The notes beneath the pieces were generated by a model. That model made no database searches. It had not been told where the DNA came from and saw only the letters and a program-made list of their open reading frames with translations. Shown piece after piece: positions 1 through 8,853 of a stretch of 64,000 nucleotides of DNA. Source of the DNA: Goodfellowiella coeruleoviolacea (GTDB lineage: Bacteria > Actinomycetota > Actinomycetes > Mycobacteriales > Pseudonocardiaceae). Location: assembly GCF_024171785.1 (NCBI RefSeq), contig NZ_JAMTCK010000002.1, positions 186,001 to 250,000 on the forward strand, in the 5' to 3' direction. The position numbers were made by a program, and so were the translations under genes. How positions within the stretch are numbered: position 1 is the first letter of the stretch; each line of letters opens with the position of its first letter.

Positions 1-698
1 GTGCCCTGCTCGGTCTGGCCACCCACGTTGAGCCGCAGCTCGTCGGCGTCGGGGTCGCGCTGGTCGGCTTCCCGGCAGGCCCAGACCGCCAGCGCGACCA
101 CGTCATCCCGGCTGCCGGGTGCGGCGTCGGTGTGCACGAAGCCCAGCTGGTGGGGAACCAGAAAGCGCACCGCGCACGAGGCCAGCTCCACGACGGGCAC
201 CGGACTGCTGGCCGTGGGCCGGCGCACGGTGGCGGCATAGCCCGCGCGCAACGTCCGCCGCGCCGAGGCGAGCGCCCTGCTGCCCAACTGGGCTTCCAGC
301 GCGGCATCGTCGAACTCACCCGGCGACCACCGGGTGACCGGTTCCGCCGCGACCGGTGCGGTGGCCGACGCCGACTCGCCGCCAACGGCGTTCGCCGACT
401 CGCCGCCCTCGGCGCTGGTGGTGGCGACCTGGCGCTGGTAGGCGAACACCAACGCGATGCGGTGCCGGCACACGCCCGGCGCGCCGCAGGAGCAGGAGGC
501 CGCGTCCAGGCCGGCGCCCACGGGAAGCGCGGTCCGCACCCCGTCGGGGAACCGGCCCAGCACGGTGCCGTCGGCCTCGACCGCCACCTCCGGGCCGTTG
601 CCGCTGTCGAGTTCCTTGGTGGCGCGCTTGACCAGCCCCCGGTTGGCCAGGGCGATCAGCGCCTCCGGGGTGAGGGCGATCAGGTCGTCGCGAGTCAT
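1..698 (-). CDS. SWIM zinc-finger protein (YehQ-like), partial
   Basis: The reading frame starts at the ATG at 698 and stays open to the window edge, so the C-terminus is missing. The ATG lies 20 bp after the stop of the VWA gene and has GGAG about 7 bases upstream. The N-terminal part reads MTRDDLIALTPEALIALANR and is followed by a CSCGAPGVCRH motif near residues 90-100. That is the C-x-C-x(n)-C-x-H signature of the SWIM domain, a zinc-binding fold that contacts DNA or protein. It is the last gene of the co-directional DUF4132/MoxR/DUF5682/VWA array, the same place yehQ holds in E. coli. I infer that it works with those proteins; its target is unknown. GTG codons at 716 and 710 are alternative starts. 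Confidence 0.85.
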   Translation of the reverse strand, partial: MTRDDLIALTPEALIALANRGLVKRATKELDSGNGPEVAVEADGTVLGRFPDGVRTALPVGAGLDAASCSCGAPGVCRHRIALVFAYQRQVATTSAEGGESANAVGGESASATAPVAAEPVTRWSPGEFDDAALEAQLGSRALASARRTLRAGYAATVRRPTASSPVPVVELASCAVRFLVPHQLGFVHTDAAPGSRDDVVALAVWACREADQRDPDADELRLNVGGQTEQG

Positions 699-717
699 GG
701 CTGTCTCCACGGTCACC

Positions 718-1881
718 TCACCCCGCCGCGCACTCGGCGACGAACTCGGCCAGCTGTCCAGGGGTCATCGCACCCATCCGCGCGCCCACGTCGGCGAGCC
801 GTTGCGCCAGCTCCCGGTCGAAGTCGGGGTTGGCCTCCTCGTCCAGCGCGGCCAAGCCGAGCACGCGCGTGCCCTGCTCCACCAGCTGGCGCACCCCGCG
901 CACCAGCGCCGACTCACTGCCACCCTCGTAGAAGTCGCTGATCACCGCGAAGATCGTGCGGCGGGGGTTCTCCACGAGCTGCGCGCCGTAGGCCACCGCC
1001 CTGGCGATGTCGGTGCCGCCGCCGAGCTGGACCTTGAGCAGCAGCTCCACCGGGTCGGTGACGTCCGAGGTGAGGTCGACGACCTCGGTGTCGAACGCGA
1101 TCAGGTGCGTCTTGACGCCGGGCAGCCCCCACAGGCACGCGGCGGTGACCGCGGCGTGGATGACCGAGCTGACCATCGACCCCGACTGGTCGACCAGCAG
1201 GATGACCTGCCACTGGTCGATGTGCCGGCGGGTGCGGGAGAAGAAGTGCGCTGTCTCCAGGTACAGCCGCCGCTCGTCCGGCCGGTAGTGCCCCAGGTTC
1301 GCCCGGATGGTGCGGCGGAAGTCGAAGTTGCGGGCCACCCGGAACTGGCTGGGCCGCCGCGCCCTGGTCCCGTGGAACACCTGACGCACCTCCGTGGCCA
1401 GGCGCTCCACCAGTTCCCGCACGACGGCCTCGACAATGCGCCGGGCCAGCCGCAGCACCTCGGGATTCATCAGGTGCTTGGTGCGCAGCACCGCGCGCAG
1501 CAGGGCCGGGTTCGGCTCGACGCGCTCCAGCACGGCCGGGTCGGTGACCACGTCGTGGATCTCGTAGCGCTCGACCGCGTCCCGCTCCAGCCGCTCGATC
1601 GTCTCCTTGGGGAACAGCCGGTGGATGTTGTCCAGCCAGTCCACCGTGGTCAGCACGGAGGGGCCGGCGCCACCCTGCCGGTCGCCACCGCGCCGCACCT
1701 CCCGCTGGTCCCACTCCTCGTCGCGGCCGTAGAGCCAGTCCAGGGCGGCGTCCTGGCCGGCGGCGGACTCGCCGAGCCCCTGACCGCCCAGGCAGGCACT
1801 GCCCGCGGCGCCGAGCACCAGCCGCCACCGCTCCAGCGCCAGCCGATCCGCCTCGGGGGTCGTCCCCGCACCGTCCGTCAT
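718..1881 (-). CDS. VWA domain protein (YehP-like, MoxR partner)
   Basis: 387 aa. A von Willebrand factor A domain fills the C-terminal half. It has the MIDAS motif DQSGSM at residues 231-236 after the hydrophobic strand VILLV, a GGGTDIARAV segment supplying the MIDAS threonine, and ISDFYEGG as the third metal-ligand loop. The N-terminal 200 residues are helical and charged and carry no motif I recognise. The ATG overlaps the stop of the DUF5682 gene by 4 bp (ATGA), so the two are probably translationally coupled. MoxR ATPases usually act on or with a VWA partner, and the MoxR gene lies two genes upstream. There is no signal peptide or membrane segment, so it is expected in the cytoplasm. The family match to E. 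coli YehP rests on domain and gene order. Confidence 0.9.
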   Translation of the reverse strand: MTDGAGTTPEADRLALERWRLVLGAAGSACLGGQGLGESAAGQDAALDWLYGRDEEWDQREVRRGGDRQGGAGPSVLTTVDWLDNIHRLFPKETIERLERDAVERYEIHDVVTDPAVLERVEPNPALLRAVLRTKHLMNPEVLRLARRIVEAVVRELVERLATEVRQVFHGTRARRPSQFRVARNFDFRRTIRANLGHYRPDERRLYLETAHFFSRTRRHIDQWQVILLVDQSGSMVSSVIHAAVTAACLWGLPGVKTHLIAFDTEVVDLTSDVTDPVELLLKVQLGGGTDIARAVAYGAQLVENPRRTIFAVISDFYEGGSESALVRGVRQLVEQGTRVLGLAALDEEANPDFDRELAQRLADVGARMGAMTPGQLAEFVAECAAG

Positions 1882-4181
1882 GCCGACTTCTCCACGTCGA
1901 TCAGGCCTTCCCCGGCCAGCAGTTCGTCAACCCGTGCCTCCAGTTCCGCGGCCTGCGCCAGCAGTTCCGGTGCGACGCTGACCCGCAGCAGGTCCCGCGC
2001 TGACGCCCGCACTCCCCGGCGGTCCAGCAGCCGGCGCGCGATGGTCTCGCGTTCCCTCGGCGGGAAGAACCCGAACGCCTGGCGCAGCGCGGGCAGCGCC
2101 ACCAGGAAGTCGTGCTCGGTCATGGTGCTGATGGTCTCGTCCAGCACGGCGAGCAGGGTCGGCCCAGCCGGGTCGCCGGCCTCGCCGTCCCCGGCCAACA
2201 GCGTCTCCCTGGCCAGCGCGAACAACCCGGTGAGCCAGTCGCCCAGCACCTCCGGCCTGGCCGCGCCACGCGCCGCGGCGCTCGGCTCGCCGGCCACCCC
2301 CAGCGACAGCGCGAACCCGAGCGCGGCGCCCCGCAGATCGGGCGGCACGGTCTGGTCCACGGCCAGCCGGTGGGCCAGGGCCAGTGGGGCCTCGCGGTCG
2401 AGGCCGAGTTCCTGACCGGCGTGCAGCAGCGCGTCCCGGACCGCGGCCAGCGCGCTCACCCGGCCGAGGTTGGCCGGGGCGGGGCCACCGTGGATGCCCT
2501 CGGCGAGCCAGAGCACGCGGGTGGTCGCCGAGGTGATCAGGGCACCCAGGGTCGGGCTGTGCGCGCTGCCGAGCAGCCGGTCGTGCCGCCACAGGCCCAG
2601 GACGGTGGCCAGGGCTTGGCCCAGCGGGCCGAGTTCGCTGGCCCTGCCCACGCAGCGGGCGATCGCGTCCCGCACCTTCTCCGACAGGTCGGGCAGCCCG
2701 CACAGGGCCGCGTCGAACAGCACCGCCGCCAGCGCGCCGATGTCGCCGTCGTTGCCGGTGACCCGCTCGTCCAGCGCGGCGAGGGCGGCGTCGACCAGGG
2801 TGGCGCCGTACGCGCCCGCCTCGATCAACGCGGACAGCCGGTCCGCGTCGGGGCTGAGCTGCCAGCGCTCGTCCAGCAGGGGCGCGCCACCGAGATCGGG
2901 CCCGCTGTCCCGCCGCACGCCGGGAATGCCGAGCACGCGCAGCCGGTGCAGCACCTGGCTGCGGGCCAGATCGGGCTCGGCGGTCAGTTCCAGCTGGAGC
3001 GGGCCGGTCACGTCCAGCCGGTGCCGCTCCAGTTCGGCGGTGACGTCGTGCACCAGCGGGGGCAGCGGGCTGTCCGGGTGCAGCCGGCCCACCTGGTCAC
3101 CGCTGAGCGCCGCCACCATCTCGACCACCACCGGCTCGGTGCCCGTGGCCAGGTGGCCCCGGGTGGTCCAGGGCAGCGGCGTGTCCAGCGCGTTGCTGAC
3201 CAGCGCGGCCACCAGCCCGTCCAGCACGTCGGTGCGGGCGGGGTGGCGGTGCCCGCGCAGCCGGGCCAGGCCACCGGCCGTGGCCCTGGCCGCGATCAGG
3301 TCCGCTGTGGACACCACCTGCTTGCGGTTCCGCAGCCGCGCCACCACCGACTCGACCAGCCCGCTGGCCGCCTTCTCCAGTCCGTCCTGCCAGACCCGCT
3401 GGTAGTAGCCGGGGGAGGGCATGCCGGACTGGTAGCCGTCGAACGCGTCGAGCCGCTTGAACGAGTAGGGCACCAGGTAGCTGCCGCCGAGTGCGCCGTC
3501 GGGCAGCGCGGGCAGCGCCGGCCAGTCCACTGTGGAAGCCGGGTCGGCGGCGAGCCGGACCAGCGCCGGCCGGTGGAACCCGCCGGTGACCACGACCACC
3601 GGCCGGTCGCCGGCCTGCGCCACGGCCGCGCGCACCCACTCGGCCATGTACGCCTCACGGGCCCGGTCGTTCTCGTCGGCGTCGGCCTCGCCCCGGATCA
3701 GGTCGAAGTACGCGGCCAGCCGCTCGGCCAGCCCGTCGTCATCGGGAACCTCGAACAGGTGGTCCCACAGGGTGTCCACGTTGTCCACCGCGAACGTCCG
3801 GCACAACCGGTCGATCGCGTCGGCGTAGCGCTGCTCCGCGTCGGCGTAGCGGTTGCTCCGGTCCGCCAGCGCGGAGTGCCACGCGGGCAGGTCGATGAAC
3901 TTCACCTCGGCACCCACCTGCTGGGCGGCGGTGAGCGCGACCCACTCCGGCGAGTACGCGCACAGCGGTGACCACGCCGCGTTGGCCCGCTTGCCGTCGC
4001 GGTAGTAGCTGAAGATGGCGATCGGCAGTTCGTGGCCCAGCAGCAGTTCGTTGACGCGCCCGTTGAAGTCCGCCGGCCCCTCGACCAGCACGTAGGCCGG
4101 ACGCTGCGCGGCGATGGTCGCCGCGACCAACCGGGCACACGCCGGACTGTGGTGGCGGACGCCGACGAAGGTCGCGGGCAT
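1878..4181 (-). CDS. DUF5682 family protein (YehM-like)
   Basis: 767 aa. The start is the ATG at 4181, which gives MPATFVGVRHHSPACARL and shares one base with the stop of the MoxR gene (TGATG); the longer upstream reading frame is overlap with that gene. Visible conserved blocks are GVRHHSPAC near residue 7, YVLVEGPADFN near 33, AWSPLCAYSPEW and VVVVTGGFHRPAL. The paired histidines, the VEGP turn and the later TGGFH recall the EreA/ChaN/TraB superfamily of putative metal-dependent hydrolases; this is inference from motif layout only. The C-terminal two thirds is helical and alanine/leucine-rich, possibly an alpha-solenoid. It overlaps the VWA gene downstream by 4 bp. The biochemical role is unknown. 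Confidence 0.85.
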   Translation of the reverse strand: MPATFVGVRHHSPACARLVAATIAAQRPAYVLVEGPADFNGRVNELLLGHELPIAIFSYYRDGKRANAAWSPLCAYSPEWVALTAAQQVGAEVKFIDLPAWHSALADRSNRYADAEQRYADAIDRLCRTFAVDNVDTLWDHLFEVPDDDGLAERLAAYFDLIRGEADADENDRAREAYMAEWVRAAVAQAGDRPVVVVTGGFHRPALVRLAADPASTVDWPALPALPDGALGGSYLVPYSFKRLDAFDGYQSGMPSPGYYQRVWQDGLEKAASGLVESVVARLRNRKQVVSTADLIAARATAGGLARLRGHRHPARTDVLDGLVAALVSNALDTPLPWTTRGHLATGTEPVVVEMVAALSGDQVGRLHPDSPLPPLVHDVTAELERHRLDVTGPLQLELTAEPDLARSQVLHRLRVLGIPGVRRDSGPDLGGAPLLDERWQLSPDADRLSALIEAGAYGATLVDAALAALDERVTGNDGDIGALAAVLFDAALCGLPDLSEKVRDAIARCVGRASELGPLGQALATVLGLWRHDRLLGSAHSPTLGALITSATTRVLWLAEGIHGGPAPANLGRVSALAAVRDALLHAGQELGLDREAPLALAHRLAVDQTVPPDLRGAALGFALSLGVAGEPSAAARGAARPEVLGDWLTGLFALARETLLAGDGEAGDPAGPTLLAVLDETISTMTEHDFLVALPALRQAFGFFPPRERETIARRLLDRRGVRASARDLLRVSVAPELLAQAAELEARVDELLAGEGLIDVEKSA

Positions 4182-5269
4182 CAGCCGGGCAGGGCGTGTC
4201 GGGCGGCGTGGAAGGCACGCCACTGCGGACCCTTCTTCTTGGGCACCTGCTGCTCCAGGTACCGCCGCACCCGGGCCAGGTCCTCGGCGTTGTCCTTGGC
4301 CGCGGTGCCGGCCAGGCACTCCACGATGTCCGCCGGTGTGCCGGCCTCACCCCGCAGGAACCAGCCGCGCAGGCCCACCGCGTGCGCGACCGAGACCGCC
4401 TCGGCCGTGCTCATCACCGTGGACAGCCGGTCCATGGTCGCGCCGTGCTCGGTCACCCCGGAGCGCAGCTCGCGGAACGTGGTGACCAGCACTTCGAGCA
4501 CGTCCCGGCTGGGCGGTGTGGTGACGCCCGAGCGGGCGAGCAACGCCGAGGCCTCGGACTCGACCAGGTCGAGTTCGATGGTGAAGTCGCTGATCGGGAA
4601 CACCGTCTCGAAGTTGAACCGCCGCTTGAGCGCCGCGCTCATCTCGTTGACGCCCCGGTCCCGGGTGTTGGCGGTGGCGATCACGTTGAAGCCCTCCCGG
4701 GCGAAGACCATGCTCTCCGCCCCGGTCAGCTCGGGCACGGCCAGCACCCGGTCGGACAGCAGCGACAGCATGGAGTCCTGGACCTCCAGCGGGCAGCGGG
4801 TGATCTCCTCGAACCTGACCACCTTGCCCTCGGCCATGCCGCGCAGCATGGGCGCGGGAACCAGCGAGCGGGTGGACGGCCCCTCGGCCACCAGCAGCGC
4901 GTAGTTCCACGAGTACTTAATCTGGTCCTCGGTGGTGGCCGCGCCGCCCTGGATGGTGAGGGTGGAGTCGCCGCTGATCGCGGTGGCCAGCAGTTCGGAC
5001 AGCAACGACTTGGCCGTGCCGGGCTCACCCACGAGCATCAGCCCCCGACTGGTCGCCAGGGTCACCAGGGCCCGGTCGATCAGGGACGGGTCGCCCACGA
5101 ACTTGCGGCTGATGTCCGCCTTCTGGTCGCCGATGATGAACCGGCGCGCGGCGTCCAGGCTGAGCTGCCAGCCGGGCGGGCGGGCGCCCGTGTCGGTCTC
5201 GCGCAGCCGCGCCAGCTCGTCGGCGAAGCGGATCTCCGCCGGCGGTCGTTGTAGCTTGTGGTCGGTCAC
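4181..5269 (-). CDS. MoxR-family AAA+ ATPase (YehL-like)
   Basis: 362 aa. Walker A is GEPGTAKS (residues 81-88), Walker B is VVRFEEI (about 150-156), sensor 1 is the Asn in IATANTRD (about 201), and the arginine-rich SAALKRRFNFE follows as expected for MoxR proteins. The GTG start at 5269 has GGGAGC a few bases upstream. MoxR proteins are hexameric chaperone-like ATPases that remodel partners, usually with a VWA protein, and a VWA gene lies two genes downstream. The gene follows the third DUF4132 gene after a 109-bp gap that carries a hairpin and a tandem duplication, and it is coupled to the DUF5682 gene by a one-base overlap. It is probably the energy-consuming component of this array. Confidence 0.93.
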   Translation of the reverse strand: MTDHKLQRPPAEIRFADELARLRETDTGARPPGWQLSLDAARRFIIGDQKADISRKFVGDPSLIDRALVTLATSRGLMLVGEPGTAKSLLSELLATAISGDSTLTIQGGAATTEDQIKYSWNYALLVAEGPSTRSLVPAPMLRGMAEGKVVRFEEITRCPLEVQDSMLSLLSDRVLAVPELTGAESMVFAREGFNVIATANTRDRGVNEMSAALKRRFNFETVFPISDFTIELDLVESEASALLARSGVTTPPSRDVLEVLVTTFRELRSGVTEHGATMDRLSTVMSTAEAVSVAHAVGLRGWFLRGEAGTPADIVECLAGTAAKDNAEDLARVRRYLEQQVPKKKGPQWRAFHAARHALPG

Positions 5270-5302
5270 GGTCGCTCCCGCGTCGTGTCGTGGTCATCGC
5301 GC

Positions 5303-5362
5303 CAGCCGGGGTGGCGCCGGCTGATCGTGCTTGATCGTGCCTGTGCTTGATCGTGCCTGTGC
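5303..5362. repeat. Hairpin plus 16-bp tandem duplication between DUF4132 and MoxR genes
   Basis: The 109-bp gap holds a 7-bp inverted repeat (CAGCCGG at 5303-5309, CCGGCTG at 5317-5323) and two perfect copies of TTGATCGTGCCTGTGC at 5331-5346 and 5347-5362. A partial third copy precedes them (CTGATCGTGC, 5321-5330). In the direction of transcription the duplication is read first, then the hairpin, then the MoxR start. It may be a partial terminator or attenuator that sets DUF4132 apart from MoxR/VWA expression; that role is inference. Confidence 0.5.
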
Positions 5363-5378
5363 TGGTTTCCGCGCGCGG

Positions 5379-8300
5379 TCAGTTCGACCACGCGGTGAGG
5401 TGGACGAGGTCGCGCAGCACCTCGGCGGCGACCACCGGGCTGAGCGAACCGAATGTGCCCCCGCCGGCGAGGTGGACGCTGACCAGCCGCTGCTCCGGTG
5501 TCCGCGCCAACTCACCCAGCAGCACCCCCGGGTCCAGGTTGAGCACCACGGTGTGCCCGCCGGGCAGCTCGCGCTCGATCCAGGACCAGGGCCGCTGGAA
5601 CTCCGCGTCTTCCTTCTGCCAGCCGCGGTGTTCCAGCCCCAGCACCCGGGTGGTGCGCACGGTGCGGCCCTCGAAGCGGGTGAGGCTGGTCGCGGTCCTC
5701 TCCTCGGCGGTGAGCTGGTGCGTCTCGCGGTCGAGCTGCGCGAAGGGCTGCAGGATCTCGTAGTCGGCGAACACCTCGGCCCAGGCGGTCAGCTCCGCGC
5801 CCAGGTGCAGCGGGTGGGCGATACCGACGAGGTCGTCGTCACCGAGGTGCACGGTGGTGTCCTCGACGTCGGCGAACGTGCGGTCCTCGGCGACGCGGAA
5901 GGCCCGCCCCGGTTGGCCGTCCCCGTCGTAGCGGATCCAGACCAGGCGCCGCACCAGATGCCGGAGCAGCGGGTGCGCCACGAGCAGCGTGCGGAAGTCA
6001 GCCACCGACCAGCGGCGCTCCGCGATCATGGCGTGTTCGAACCGGCGCAGCTGTTCCTTGACCAGTTTCCTGGCCGCCTTCTTCAGCTCGGTGAACCGGG
6101 CGTGGGCCGCCGGTGCGAGTTCGGCGTCGTCGCGGGCGCCCGGCTTGGGCAGGCTCTTGCGGGGCTGACCGTTCTCGTCGGTGACGTACGGGTTGAGCTG
6201 TTCGTCGAAGCCGACCACGAACCGGCGCGGCCCGTAGTCGAGCAGCAGGCTGCCGTCGGCGTCCAGCCCGAGGTCGGGCACCAACCGGTCGGCGAGCTGC
6301 TCAACGGTCAGGCCCAGCCCGGCGGCGACCTGGGTGATGCGCTGCTGTGCCCGCTCGCGCACCTCGGCGATCGTGTCCCGGCGCTCGGCGACCGCGTGCA
6401 GCGTCCGCAGCGCGGTCTCGGTGCCGATCGCGGCGAGCGCGTCCAGGGCGCGCAGGGTGCGGGCGTGGCTGATCAGCCCCTTCCAGGACAGCAGCCGGGC
6501 GGCCGTGTCGTCGTCGCCCAGCCAGCCCTGGGCGTCCAGCACCCAGCTGTCCTTGACCGGCATGCCACCGCTGTACCAGGCGTCGAGCAGCGCCCAGCCG
6601 AACTCGGCCAGTGACCGCGGGTCGCAGACGTCCTTGACGATCGGCACACCGGCGTAGACCTCGCCGGGCCGGGACAGGGCCAGCATGGTGCACAGGTGCT
6701 CGACCGACGTGGCGGGCAGTGCGTGGGCGCGGTCGCGCAGCAGGATCTGCGGCAGCAGCACCACCTCCAGCCAGCTGGGCGGCGCGGGCAGCCGAGCCGG
6801 CAGCGCGTGCAGGGGATCGGCGTTGAGCAGGGCGTCGACCGCGTCGACCACCTCGGGCCCGTAACCGCGTGCCACGTCGCGCACCGTCTCGGGGGCGGTC
6901 GACGCGACGGCGTGCAGCACCCGTTCCGCGGCGGTGCGGCGTTTGCCCGGCTTGCCGAGCGCGGCGGGGATCAGGCCGAGCGCCGCGGCGCGCGGATGCC
7001 GCTCGAACCAGGCCAGGGCCACCTCGCGAACGGTCTTGAGCCGGTCGTACCAGTCGGCCATGAGCGTGGCGATCTCGGCGCTGGCGAACGGCATCAGCAG
7101 TTGGGCGTGCTCGCGGGGGTTGGCGCGGGCGATGCGCAGGATCACGGGCAACGCGTCGAGTTCGTACCGGCCGGCGAGGGCGCGCGCGACGGCCCCGGCG
7201 TCCCAGCCGTCTTCCAGCTCCCAGCTGGACAGCAGCGGTCGGACGATCTCCTCCGGTGCCTGGAGGAAGAAGGGGTCCGGCCAGGAGAGCGCGCCAGCGG
7301 TGTAGCTCTTCGCCAGCGCGGTCCAGTCGCGGTCGCCCCACTGGGCGGGCCGGTTGAGGTAGTGCTGGGGCGCCCGGTCCGCCCACTCCTGTTGTTCGCC
7401 AGGCCGCCACCTGACACTGGCTTCGCTCGGCGCGACCAGCCCGGCGCGCACCGCCTTCTTGGCGGCACCCGCCTTGGCTGTCCACGGTGGACTGACCAGG
7501 ACCGGCGGCAGCAGCGCCGCGGGTGCCTCCGGCGCGGTGGCGACGGCGGCGCGCACCGACTCGACCGTCGCGCGCAGCTCGTCGGGCAGGGTGGGCAGGA
7601 CCGCGGCGACCAGGTCCGGGTGGCGCAGCACGTGGCCGCGCAGGAGTTCGGCGGCCCGCTCCACCGCGTCGTCCGCCCCGGCCGACCGGGCGGCGACCCT
7701 GGCCGCGAGCAGCCGCAGTCCGCGCATGGGAAACCGCGTCAGCGCGTCGAGCTGGGCCTGCCGCACCTCGCCGTGCCAGGACCGGTCCAACAGCAGTTCG
7801 AACGCGGCGTCGGTGGGGGTCGCCTTGAGCAGGGCGAGCACGGGTTTCTGCACCGTGCTGCGGAAGGCCTTCCACCCCAGCCAGGAGATGACGAAGGTGA
7901 TGTCCGATCCGATGGCGTCGGTGATCGTCGGCAGCGCTTCCCGGCACTCCAGCAGGGCTCGTGGCAGGAACTCCGAGACCCACCACGGATCGAGGTGGCT
8001 CACGATCACGTCGAGCTGGTCGAGCGAGCTGACCGAGCACACCAGCAGTTCCAGCGCGTGGCGGTCCACCTGGGACGGGACCGCGCAGCTCTCCGTCACC
8101 CAGTCGACGCACGTCGGCACCAGGAACGACACAGCCAGTTGGTGCAGCTGGGTCCGGGTCCGACGGTCCGCGAGCGCGTCCACCGCGGCCCGGTAGTCCG
8201 CGTCGCCGACCACCGCCAGCACGGCGCGCATCCGGGCCAGACCGACGCGGGCGAACTCGGACAACCCCAGGTGCTCGATGGAGGTCCAGCGGTACATGTG

Positions 8301-8783
8301 CTTGCCGGATCCGGTGCTCAGGGTGGCGAGGTCGACCACCGCCCGTGCCGCGAACACCACACCGTGCTCGACGATCCACGCGTCGACGAAGGACCGCAGC
8401 GCGTCGCGGTGCGTCGACCGGGTGGCACGCACCGCGGCCAGCAGCACCGCTGCCGCGCCCAGCGGCGGAACGCCGTCCACCGCGGTCGAGGTGGAGTCCA
8501 CGTGGTCGAGGTAGCCGCGCGCCGCGGCGGCCACCACCTCGTCGGTGTCCGGGTGCGCCACGATCTCGTCGACGCCGGCACGCACGGCGTTGATCTGCTC
8601 GCGCAACTGGTTGGCGGCGTCCGGATCGAGGACGACACTCGGCTCCACTCTGCCGCCCCGGCGCGGGTGCACCCTGTCCACCAGGGTTTGCGGCAGGACG
8701 AACCTGTCCTCGTCGGGCAGTTCGACCACGGGGGTGCCTGGCGCCGCTCCGGCGGTCGTCGAGGCCGAGTCGGTTGCGTGCAT
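5379..8783 (-). CDS. DUF4132 domain protein, third paralogue (MolR-like)
   Basis: 1134 aa, without a WGR domain. It aligns by eye with the two upstream genes along its length: VHPRRGG near the start, a VLVSPPW segment in the middle, a GEQQEWADRAP block, LMPFASAEIATLMADWYDRLK, and the C-terminal DUF4132 core (LADRLVPDLGLDADGSL, LDYGPRRFVVGFDEQLNPY, RAFRVAEDRTFADVEDT, ADYEILQPFAQLDRETH). The middle is a long helical repeat region that looks like an alpha-solenoid. The ATG at 8783 follows the stop of the second paralogue by 70 bp; an ATG 10 bases further upstream is out of frame. There is no signal peptide or transmembrane segment. The family is named for E. coli MolR/YehI and has no established activity. 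Confidence 0.88.
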   Translation of the reverse strand: MHATDSASTTAGAAPGTPVVELPDEDRFVLPQTLVDRVHPRRGGRVEPSVVLDPDAANQLREQINAVRAGVDEIVAHPDTDEVVAAAARGYLDHVDSTSTAVDGVPPLGAAAVLLAAVRATRSTHRDALRSFVDAWIVEHGVVFAARAVVDLATLSTGSGKHMYRWTSIEHLGLSEFARVGLARMRAVLAVVGDADYRAAVDALADRRTRTQLHQLAVSFLVPTCVDWVTESCAVPSQVDRHALELLVCSVSSLDQLDVIVSHLDPWWVSEFLPRALLECREALPTITDAIGSDITFVISWLGWKAFRSTVQKPVLALLKATPTDAAFELLLDRSWHGEVRQAQLDALTRFPMRGLRLLAARVAARSAGADDAVERAAELLRGHVLRHPDLVAAVLPTLPDELRATVESVRAAVATAPEAPAALLPPVLVSPPWTAKAGAAKKAVRAGLVAPSEASVRWRPGEQQEWADRAPQHYLNRPAQWGDRDWTALAKSYTAGALSWPDPFFLQAPEEIVRPLLSSWELEDGWDAGAVARALAGRYELDALPVILRIARANPREHAQLLMPFASAEIATLMADWYDRLKTVREVALAWFERHPRAAALGLIPAALGKPGKRRTAAERVLHAVASTAPETVRDVARGYGPEVVDAVDALLNADPLHALPARLPAPPSWLEVVLLPQILLRDRAHALPATSVEHLCTMLALSRPGEVYAGVPIVKDVCDPRSLAEFGWALLDAWYSGGMPVKDSWVLDAQGWLGDDDTAARLLSWKGLISHARTLRALDALAAIGTETALRTLHAVAERRDTIAEVRERAQQRITQVAAGLGLTVEQLADRLVPDLGLDADGSLLLDYGPRRFVVGFDEQLNPYVTDENGQPRKSLPKPGARDDAELAPAAHARFTELKKAARKLVKEQLRRFEHAMIAERRWSVADFRTLLVAHPLLRHLVRRLVWIRYDGDGQPGRAFRVAEDRTFADVEDTTVHLGDDDLVGIAHPLHLGAELTAWAEVFADYEILQPFAQLDRETHQLTAEERTATSLTRFEGRTVRTTRVLGLEHRGWQKEDAEFQRPWSWIERELPGGHTVVLNLDPGVLLGELARTPEQRLVSVHLAGGGTFGSLSPVVAAEVLRDLVHLTAWSN

Positions 8784-8853
8784 CTGTCGTCATCGTTCCT
8801 GGTCGGGGGTGTTGGTCGACACCCTAGACCGGCCCACTGACAATTGTGGACGG

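Noticed and set aside
457-2415. A 652-codon plus-strand frame
   Set aside because: It runs antisense to the SWIM, VWA and DUF5682 genes, is Arg/His/Pro-rich and has no domain; the minus-strand genes have catalytic motifs and coupled starts.
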